A DNA stretch of 5,910 nt. Source: CAYGZL01 sp964354345. Its GTDB lineage: Bacteria > Chloroflexota > Anaerolineae > Anaerolineales > UBA4823. The notes beneath the pieces were generated by a model. It did no database searches and was not told the DNA's origin. It saw only the letters and a list, made by a program, of their open reading frames with translations. The position numbers and the translations under genes were made by a program. The stretch lies in NCBI GenBank assembly GCA_964354345.1, contig CAYGZL010000037.1, positions 1 through 5,910 on the forward strand, read 5' to 3'. Below are positions 1 to 4,929 of the stretch, in pieces (the first letter of the stretch is position 1; the number at the start of each line of letters is the position of its first letter).

Positions 1-1
1 C

Positions 2-124
2 GGTCGTTTCCGCTACCCGGTCTTCACCCTGACCGGTCTACCTGCGGGAACACATCGCTTACGGATTGATGTAGTGGGTGAGGGAACAACCGTCATTGAT
101 TATTTAAGAGTTAAGTCTCGATAG
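2..124 (+). CDS. C-terminal fragment of a protein ending in a beta-sandwich-like domain (5' end outside window)
   Basis: Reading from base 2 there are 40 open codons ending in TAG at 122-124; the start lies left of the window. The visible tail contains LTGLPAGTHRLRIDVVGEG followed by TTVIDYLRV. This alternation of short strands, with a 'LPAGTHxLxI' turn and a closing 'IDYLRV' strand, resembles the last strands of galactose-binding-like or carbohydrate-binding jelly-roll domains found at the end of many secreted or surface proteins. That is a resemblance only, because 40 residues cannot fix a family. The other two forward frames look less plausible: frame 1 hits a stop at 67-69. The gene ends 29 bases before the TauE/SafE-like gene, so the two could be co-transcribed. 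The function of the full protein cannot be stated. Confidence 0.6.
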   Translation, partial: GRFRYPVFTLTGLPAGTHRLRIDVVGEGTTVIDYLRVKSR

Positions 125-139
125 ACTCTTTGCACTGAT

Positions 140-145
140 AAAGGA
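140..145 (+). promoter_or_regulatory. Ribosome-binding site for the TauE/SafE-like gene
   Basis: AAAGGA lies 8 bases before the ATG at 154 and supports that start. It sits in the 29-base gap after the upstream stop codon. No separate promoter is evident in so short a gap. Confidence 0.6.
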
Positions 146-153
146 TCGGAATC

Positions 154-921
154 ATGCTTCAAGGTTATCAATATCTTCTCATCCTCCTGGCAGCGATGGG
201 AGCGGGTTTCGTCAATGCACTGGCTGGAGGGGGGACCTTAATTACCTTTCCCACCTTGCTGGCAGTCGGTTTACCCGCAGTGGAGGCCAATGTGACCAAC
301 ACTGTGGCGCTCGTTCCAGGCTACCTGGGAGGGATCATCGCCCAATGGAAGGATTTGCGTCATCAGAAGCAGCGTTTGTGGATGTTTATCCCGGCTGGGG
401 CAGTAGGCGGGTTGATCGGCGGTATTTTGCTCTTGAACACTGGCGAGAAGCTGTTTCGCCAGTTGGTGCCCTTCTTGATCCTGCTGGCGTCTGGTTTGCT
501 GGCGGTGCAGGAGCCAGTCAAAGCCTGGATAAACCGGCAGCGCGGGAAAAGCGGTTCTCTAACCAGCTCGACCGCCGTGGCGATACTTTGTGTGGGTCTG
601 GCGGCGGTTTACGGCGGGTATTTCGGCGCTGGCTTGAGCGTGATTATCCTGGCGGTGCTCGGGGTGCTCCTGGATGACCCGTTGACCCAACTCAACGCCT
701 TAAAGCAGACTATTTCCTTCAGCGCCAACACTGCGGCCGCACTGCTCTTTGTTTTCTCAGGAAAAGTGATCTGGCTGGCGGCGTTGGTTATGGCGTGCGG
801 AGCGTTGATCGGCGGCATGTTAGGTGGGCGAGTGGCTGGGTGGATCAAACCAGCCCTGCTGCGCCTGATCGTGGTGGTGATTGGTGTCATCGTTGGGATC
901 ATCTACCTGATTAAAGGTTGA
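154..921 (+). CDS. TauE/SafE (TSUP) family membrane permease
   Basis: This 255-residue, strongly hydrophobic protein is of the usual length for the TSUP family, which contains permeases implicated in export or uptake of sulfite, sulfoacetate and related small anions across the cytoplasmic membrane. The family hallmark near the N-terminus is GFVNALAGGGTL (residues 18-29), followed by ANVTNTVALVPGYLGG (45-60). The internally repeated second half has GGYFGAGLS (154-162) and LNALKQTISFSANTAA (180-195), as expected for two inverted halves. Apparent membrane segments lie near residues 8-40, 44-63, 76-95, 101-119, 137-155, 160-174, 189-203, 205-228 and 232-253; the exact helix number is uncertain. 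A basic cytoplasmic linker (about 122-135, INRQRGKSG) separates the halves. The ATG at 154 has an AAAGGA 8 bases upstream. The next gene starts 8 bases after the stop. The substrate cannot be read from the sequence, and no sulfur-metabolism gene is adjacent. Confidence 0.9.
   Translation: MLQGYQYLLILLAAMGAGFVNALAGGGTLITFPTLLAVGLPAVEANVTNTVALVPGYLGGIIAQWKDLRHQKQRLWMFIPAGAVGGLIGGILLLNTGEKLFRQLVPFLILLASGLLAVQEPVKAWINRQRGKSGSLTSSTAVAILCVGLAAVYGGYFGAGLSVIILAVLGVLLDDPLTQLNALKQTISFSANTAAALLFVFSGKVIWLAALVMACGALIGGMLGGRVAGWIKPALLRLIVVVIGVIVGIIYLIKG
914..917 (+). promoter_or_regulatory. Ribosome-binding site for the AlkZ/YcaQ-like gene
   Basis: AAGG (within TAAAGGTTGA) overlaps the last codons of the permease gene and lies 12 bases before the ATG at 930. 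This suggests translation following directly from the upstream gene. The spacing is a little long. Confidence 0.4.
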
Positions 922-929
922 ATTAATTT

Positions 930-2009
930 ATGTCCTATACTCTTGCCAGTCTGCGCGCCCAGGCGATCAACCATTCGCTCTTCCCGACCACTTCGCTCAA
1001 CGACGCAATTGCACGGCTCGGCTTCATTCAGATTGATCCCACGCGCACCCCGGCGCGCGCTCAGGATTTAACCCTCCGCCTGCGCGTGGCAGGCTATCGC
1101 GCCGGCGACCTGGAAGAGCAATATCCGCAGCTTGAACTGGCGGAAGACTATCTGCACACTTACGGTGTGCTACCGTTGGAGGTTTTATCCTGGATGCATC
1201 CCCGCCAGGGCGACTGGCGCGTCGAGCAGGAGTTCCCGGACCTGGCGGACGATGTGCTGGATTTCATTCGTGAGAACGGCGCAACGAACCACCGCCACCT
1301 GGAGAAGCGCTTTGGGCAATTGCGCACGACCGGCGATTGGGGCACACGTGCCAGGGCAGCCACGCGGGTCATGGATATGCTCCATTTTCGCGGCTGGTTG
1401 CGGGTAGCCGGACGGAATGGCACCTTGATCTCCTACAACGCCGCCACGCCACCGGAAAGCGACTTACCGCCGGAAGAGCGCCTGCATCGCCTGGTGCTGC
1501 TCCTGGCGCGGTTGTATATGCCAATCAACGAGGCTACCTTACGGGAATATGTACTCCGCCTGCGCAATTCCGCCCCGAGTCTGAATGGACACCGGCAGGC
1601 CATCCCGAACCTGTTGAAATCTGGTCAATTGGAGCAAACCATTGTGCAGGGTGTCACCTATCTCTGGCCGGTGGGCGAGTGGATTGAGCAAGAAGCACCG
1701 GCGGAGGTGCGCTGGTTGGGACCCTTCGACCCGGTCGCCTCCAACCGGCGGCGTTTCGAGCACCTGTGGGGTTGGCCCTACCGCCTGGAAGCTTACACCC
1801 CGCCGGCTCAGCGGCGCTTTGGTCATTACGCTTTGCCCGTGCTGTGGCGGGATCAGATGGTGGGTTGGGTCAACCTTCGCCTCAAGGTTGGTAAGCTGGA
1901 CGTAGATATTAATTTCATAAACGGTCGTCCATCTGACGCTGGATTCGAGTCAGCCCTGGAGGCAGAGCAGGCGCGGTTTAGCGACTTTTTATGCCTGGGA
2001 AAGGCCTGA
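930..2009 (+). CDS. Winged-helix DNA glycosylase of the AlkZ/YcaQ (HTH_42) family
   Basis: The 359-residue protein matches the AlkZ/YcaQ family, whose studied members remove alkylated bases or unhook interstrand crosslinks from DNA. The family's catalytic motif is Gln-hydrophobic-Gln/Asp. Here it reads Q34-I35-D36 in GFIQIDPTR, the QxD form as in E. coli YcaQ. The following RAQDLTLRLRVAGYR matches the family's 'ARxxxLxLxxRxxxY' helix. EDYLHTYGVLP (72-82) falls where homologues have 'EYWAHEAxxxP'; the His (H76) is kept, the rest differs. The C-terminal hallmark is clear: LGPFDP (263-268), then NRRRFEHLWGWPYRLEAYTP and RRFGHYALPVL. The protein is somewhat shorter than E. coli YcaQ (about 400 residues), mostly between the N-terminal motif and the C-terminal domain. 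It is packed 8 bases after the permease and 9 bases before the PHP gene. The DNA lesion recognised is unknown, and a transcription-factor-like role is a less likely alternative. Confidence 0.85.
   Translation: MSYTLASLRAQAINHSLFPTTSLNDAIARLGFIQIDPTRTPARAQDLTLRLRVAGYRAGDLEEQYPQLELAEDYLHTYGVLPLEVLSWMHPRQGDWRVEQEFPDLADDVLDFIRENGATNHRHLEKRFGQLRTTGDWGTRARAATRVMDMLHFRGWLRVAGRNGTLISYNAATPPESDLPPEERLHRLVLLLARLYMPINEATLREYVLRLRNSAPSLNGHRQAIPNLLKSGQLEQTIVQGVTYLWPVGEWIEQEAPAEVRWLGPFDPVASNRRRFEHLWGWPYRLEAYTPPAQRRFGHYALPVLWRDQMVGWVNLRLKVGKLDVDINFINGRPSDAGFESALEAEQARFSDFLCLGKA
1997..2004 (+). promoter_or_regulatory. Probable ribosome-binding site for the PHP gene, unusual spacing
   Basis: GGGAAAGG lies in the last codons of the glycosylase gene, 14 bases before the ATG at 2019. 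This is longer than usual. An ATG at 2009-2011, overlapping the glycosylase stop (TGATG), is only 4 bases away but opens just eight codons (2009-2035) in another frame. The 2019 start is preferred because the family's first beta-strand (RFNGMLTTRD) is encoded directly after it. Confidence 0.35.
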
Positions 2010-2018
2010 TGAGTATTT

Positions 2019-3392
2019 ATGCACTATCGATTTAATGGGATGCTGACCACTCGCGACTGTAAGCGCCACCTCCCCCACCATTTCCATGTCCCACCCGATA
2101 TCGGTCTGCTTGAAATACGCTTCCATTTTGCTCCATACCACGTGCAGGGGATTGACAACCTTTTGACCCTGACCATCTTTGATCCGGCGGGTTTTCGGGG
2201 CGCCGGTCACCGGGGTGGAGATACTCACCTTGTATCAATCAGCCAAAATCAGGCTACGCCGGGTTACCTGCCCGGTTCACTGGACGCCGGTGAATGGACG
2301 ATCCAGATCGACACGCACATGGTCATGCCGGGAGATGTGGTTCAATACGATCTGGAGATCAATTTGATTAAGCCCGAGCGCCTGAGCCACCCCGCCCCCC
2401 CGCTGAGCCTCGCGCCAGCCCGGCGCCGGGTTTTACGGCCGGGTTCAGGGTGGTACCGCGGCGACCTGCATACGCACACTGACCACTCCGACGCCGATGG
2501 GCGAACTGTGACCGATTTACTGCAATCCGCCCGCGCTGCCGGGTTGGATTTCATCTTCCTGACCGATCATAACACCATCAGTGGACTGGCTGAGATGGAC
2601 GCAGCCAACTGCCCCGATTTGCTTACTACCGGCGGTCTCGAGCTGACCACCTTCTGGGGACATGCCTTGTGTCTGGGCGGGCGCGAGTGGCTGGATTGGC
2701 GCATCCATCCGGGTGATGGGGGCATGGTCCGCCTGGCCGAAGATGCCTATGCCAGAAACCAGATCTTCATCATCTCGCATCCTCAGTCGCAGGGTGATCC
2801 GGGTTGCACGGGCTGTAGCTGGCGCTTTGGGGAGATGATGCCCGGCAATGCCCGCCTGATCGAAATTTGGAACGGTCCCTGGTGCAGCGAGGGGTATAAC
2901 GAAGCCGCCCTGGCGTTGTGGTACGACTGGCTCAACCAGGGGCTGCATCTGGTCGCCACAGCTGGTTCGGATTCACATTACGGTCAGGATTACGCCGCGC
3001 GACCGGGTTTTAGTATAATTTACGCGAGGGAACTGTCCGAACCAGCCTTGCTTGAGGCATTACTGGCTGGTCGCCTGTATATGAGCGCCGGTCCACAGCT
3101 CAAATTCCAGGCGCAGGCGGGTGAGGATCAGGTTTGGCCGGTTGGCAGCACGCTTGAGCTCGCCAATCATCAACGGGCGTCGTTCACATTAGCCTGGGCG
3201 GATTGTCCACCGCGGTCTCAGATGCGCCTGATTGTCAACGGACGCCTTTACCGCCAATGGACTGCCGAATGCCAGGGTGAAGCGGTATGGCAGATGTCTG
3301 CCCAGGATGCCGACTGGGTGGTGGTGGAGCTGCGTGGTGCGCAGGGTGAGATGCTGGCGATTACGAATCCGATTTATTTAAGAGAAATTTAA
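2019..3392 (+). CDS. CehA/McbA-like PHP-domain metallohydrolase
   Basis: The 457-residue protein has three parts. Residues 1-115 form a beta-rich domain (HFHVPPDIGLLEIRF, then TLTIFDPAGFRG and ATPGYLPGSLDAGEW). Residues about 145-350 form the PHP metal-binding domain. The remaining roughly 100 residues are a beta-rich tail ending in AITNPIYL. Visible PHP metal-site residues are H151 and H153 (GDLHTHTDHSDADG), D183 and H184 (FLTDHNT), E208 (GGLELTTFWGH, also H215), H254 (IISHPQSQGDP), and D318 and H320 (AGSDSHYG). All expected ligands appear intact. A CTGC motif (C263, C266) follows the ISHP strand, as I recall for relatives. PHP proteins hydrolyse phosphoesters; the CehA/McbA branch is named after carbaryl-ester hydrolases, but most members have no known substrate. 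No signal peptide is seen, so a cytoplasmic enzyme is likely. The 3' end contains the left arm of an 18-base inverted repeat. Family placement is firm; substrate is unknown. Confidence 0.88.
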   Translation: MHYRFNGMLTTRDCKRHLPHHFHVPPDIGLLEIRFHFAPYHVQGIDNLLTLTIFDPAGFRGAGHRGGDTHLVSISQNQATPGYLPGSLDAGEWTIQIDTHMVMPGDVVQYDLEINLIKPERLSHPAPPLSLAPARRRVLRPGSGWYRGDLHTHTDHSDADGRTVTDLLQSARAAGLDFIFLTDHNTISGLAEMDAANCPDLLTTGGLELTTFWGHALCLGGREWLDWRIHPGDGGMVRLAEDAYARNQIFIISHPQSQGDPGCTGCSWRFGEMMPGNARLIEIWNGPWCSEGYNEAALALWYDWLNQGLHLVATAGSDSHYGQDYAARPGFSIIYARELSEPALLEALLAGRLYMSAGPQLKFQAQAGEDQVWPVGSTLELANHQRASFTLAWADCPPRSQMRLIVNGRLYRQWTAECQGEAVWQMSAQDADWVVVELRGAQGEMLAITNPIYLREI

Positions 3393-3503
3393 GGTAAAAT
3401 TAATCCCAGCACGAGCGGAAAAATCTAAGACACCCCCATCTTCCCTGGAAAAGGTGGGGACCATATTAAAAAATGTATATTTCGACTTAAATAAATCCGA
3501 TTC
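3365..3503. repeat. 18-base inverted repeat with 103-base spacer spanning the PHP gene end
   Basis: The left arm, GAATCCGATTTATTTAAG (3365-3382), and the reverse complement of the right arm (3486-3503, which reads CTTAAATAAATCCGATTC) agree at 17 of 18 positions. The single difference is C versus G in the middle of AATC(C/G)GATT, itself nearly palindromic, so AATCCGATT also occurs in direct orientation at 3366-3374 and 3494-3502. The left arm encodes the conserved NPIYL of the PHP protein tail. The right arm ends 4 bases before the AAGG of the dipeptidase gene. No flanking target duplication was found. It could be a regulatory RNA stem, a pair of operator sites or the ends of a small mobile element; none is proven. 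Confidence 0.6.
3434..3459. other. Hairpin in the PHP-dipeptidase gap, possible weak terminator
   Basis: CCCCATCTT (3434-3442) pairs with AAGGTGGGG (3451-3459) in a 9-base-pair stem with one G-U pair and an 8-base loop (CCCTGGAA). It lies 41 bases after the PHP stop. No T-run follows on the + strand (ACCATATTAAA), so it is not a typical intrinsic terminator. It sits inside the loop of the larger inverted repeat. Termination, RNA 3'-end protection or control of the dipeptidase leader are possible. Confidence 0.4.
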
Positions 3504-3507
3504 TTTC

Positions 3508-3511
3508 AAGG
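3508..3511 (+). promoter_or_regulatory. Ribosome-binding site for the dipeptidase gene
   Basis: AAGG lies 10 bases before the ATG at 3522 and supports that start. It begins 4 bases after the right arm of the 18-base inverted repeat, so pairing of that arm could influence access by ribosomes (inference). Confidence 0.45.
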
Positions 3512-3521
3512 TTGAATACCC

Positions 3522-4892
3522 ATGACAATACTCATCTCCCAGCTCGATTCGATCATTCAGTCTCGATATGAAACCTACCTACAGGAGCTCATCGAGCTCT
3601 GCGCCCAACCCAGCGTCTCGGCGCGCGGCGAAGGCGTGCGCGAATGCGCCAATCTGGTAGCGCTAATCCTGCAGCGTCACGGATACACCGTCCAGTTATT
3701 CGAAACGCCTGGCAACCCGATCGTGGTTGGTCAACTGGCAGGCGCTTCGTCGCGCACACTTCTTTTCTATAACCACTACGATGTCCAACCACCCGAGCCG
3801 CTCGAGCTGTGGACGACGCCCCCCTTCCAACCCAGCCTGCGCGACGGAACGCTCTACGCCCGCGGCGTTTCCGACGATAAAGGCGAGTTCATCGCCCGGC
3901 TGGCCGCGGTTGACGCCGTCCGCGAGGTGCACGGCGGATTGCTGCCATGCAACGTCATCTTCGTCCTGGAAGGGGAAGAAGAGATCGGCAGCCCGCATGT
4001 GGCAGAGTTCGTTCGCCAGCACACCGGCCTGCTCGCCTGCCAGGCGGCAGTCTGGGAGGGGGGTGGGATTGATCCCCAAGGTAGCCCGGGGATGACCCTC
4101 GGTTTACGCGGCATCCTGTCGGTGGAGCTGGCCGTGCAAACCCTGAAGATGGATGCCCACTCCGGCGGCGCGCATGCCCTGCCCAACGCCGCCTGGCGCC
4201 TGTTGCGTTGCCTGGAAATTTTGAAAGCCCCGGATGAGCGCATCTTGATCCCCGGTTGGTACGCGGCAGTCAAACCGCCCTCTGCCCTCGACCTGGAGCT
4301 GATTGAGCAGGCGCCCGACAGAGAAGCCTGGTTGCGCCAGACTTTCGGCGTGAGTGAATTCGTGAATGGCATGACCGGCAAGGATCTCATGCGCGCCGTG
4401 TTCAACCCCACCTGCAATATTGATGGCATCAACGCTGGTTACCAGGGTCCAGGGATTAAAACAGTCATCCCGGCGCGAGCGCGGGTCAAGCTGGATTTCC
4501 GCCTGGTGCCCGAACAAGATCCTGAGGTTCTCTTCGACAGGCTCTGCGCGTACCTGCAAACCTCTGGCTTCGCTGATGTGGAGGTGAAGCGGCTCGGAAT
4601 GATGTGGCCGTACAAAGCATCCGCGGATGACCCTTTCATCGTGTTGACCAGGGAAACGGCAGAAGCCATCTACCAACGCCCGTACCAGATGGAACCGCTG
4701 GCGGGTGGCAGCAGCCCGATCTATGCTTTCGCCGGTCCGTTGGGAAACATCCCGGTGGTCAGCGCGGGCATAGGCTACGCGGATTCGCGTGCCCACTCGC
4801 CGGACGAGAATATGCGCATAGAAGATTTTATTAACGGCACCCGTCACCTGGCGCGTATTCTGGAGGGTTTTGCCGGGATAGCTGCCGGCTAG
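3522..4892 (+). CDS. M20-family zinc dipeptidase (M20/M25/M40 group)
   Basis: The 456-residue length is typical of M20 dipeptidases of the carnosinase/PepV-like long form, which cleave dipeptides or other short amide substrates with two metal ions, usually zinc, in the cytoplasm. The metal and catalytic signatures appear in order: H85 and D87 in FYNHYDVQPPEP, D118 in ARGVSDDKGEF, the EGEEEIGS block (150-157) with E153 as probable general base and E154 as metal ligand, and H425 in SRAHSPDE. E179 in VWEGGGID stands where many relatives have an Asp or Glu ligand. H213 in MDAHSGG marks the lid/dimerisation domain, roughly residues 190-350, which supplies a His to the partner's active site in the family. 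No signal peptide is seen. The gene is 129 bases from the PHP gene and converges with the membrane-protein gene. True substrate is unknown; amino-acid deacylase or carboxypeptidase activity are alternatives. Confidence 0.92.
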   Translation: MTILISQLDSIIQSRYETYLQELIELCAQPSVSARGEGVRECANLVALILQRHGYTVQLFETPGNPIVVGQLAGASSRTLLFYNHYDVQPPEPLELWTTPPFQPSLRDGTLYARGVSDDKGEFIARLAAVDAVREVHGGLLPCNVIFVLEGEEEIGSPHVAEFVRQHTGLLACQAAVWEGGGIDPQGSPGMTLGLRGILSVELAVQTLKMDAHSGGAHALPNAAWRLLRCLEILKAPDERILIPGWYAAVKPPSALDLELIEQAPDREAWLRQTFGVSEFVNGMTGKDLMRAVFNPTCNIDGINAGYQGPGIKTVIPARARVKLDFRLVPEQDPEVLFDRLCAYLQTSGFADVEVKRLGMMWPYKASADDPFIVLTRETAEAIYQRPYQMEPLAGGSSPIYAFAGPLGNIPVVSAGIGYADSRAHSPDENMRIEDFINGTRHLARILEGFAGIAAG

Positions 4893-4911
4893 CAACAACT
4901 GCTTAAACCTT

Positions 4912-4929
4912 ATAAGCCCGCCAGCTTAT
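4912..4929. other. Small hairpin between convergent genes, weak terminator candidate
   Basis: ATAAGC (4912-4917) and GCTTAT (4924-4929) form a perfect 6-base-pair stem with a 6-base loop, covering the stop codon (4926-4928) of the - strand gene. It lies in the 33-base gap between two convergent genes, where a two-way terminator would be expected. There is no adjacent T-run on either strand, so the terminator role is only tentative. Confidence 0.25.

Larger units (their letters stand above)
3393..3521 (+). promoter_or_regulatory. AT-rich intergenic region, probable site of the dipeptidase promoter
   Basis: This 129-base gap is about 39% GC by hand count, much lower than the flanking genes. 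It is the only long gap before the dipeptidase gene, so that gene's promoter probably lies here. TATATT at 3476-3481 is the best -10-like hexamer, directly preceded by TG, but no recognisable -35 box lies 16-18 bases upstream. The region also holds the 3434-3459 hairpin and the right arm of the 18-base inverted repeat. No small gene with a credible ribosome-binding site was found. Confidence 0.3.

Noticed and set aside
2517..2948. - strand open frame of 143 codons opposite the PHP domain
   Set aside because: It lies wholly opposite the conserved metal-binding part of the PHP gene and has no recognisable motif.
3011..3021. TATAAT-like string (AGTATAATTTA) inside the PHP gene as a possible internal promoter
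   Set aside because: No -35 element lies at suitable distance and no gene starts nearby, so it is most likely coding sequence for SIIYA.
3365..3503. The inverted repeat read as a complete transposable element
   Set aside because: No target-site duplication flanks it, there is no transposase, and the left arm encodes a conserved protein motif, so a mobile origin is not supported by this window alone.
914..3517. The 10-base string AAGGTTGAAT occurs before two starts (914-923 and 3508-3517)
   Set aside because: It includes the ribosome-binding AAGG, and in the first case also a stop codon. With only two copies at different distances from the ATG, coincidence is the simplest explanation.
3854..4432. 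Second - strand open frame of 192 codons within the dipeptidase gene
   Set aside because: It overlaps both the M20 gene and the other antisense frame. Its composition, rich in Arg, Ser and Pro, is typical of a shadow frame.
4104..4898. Long open frame of 264 codons on the - strand, opposite the dipeptidase gene
   Set aside because: It is the antisense of a clear M20 enzyme with all catalytic motifs. Long antisense frames are common in GC-rich genes, and the translation shows no family signature.
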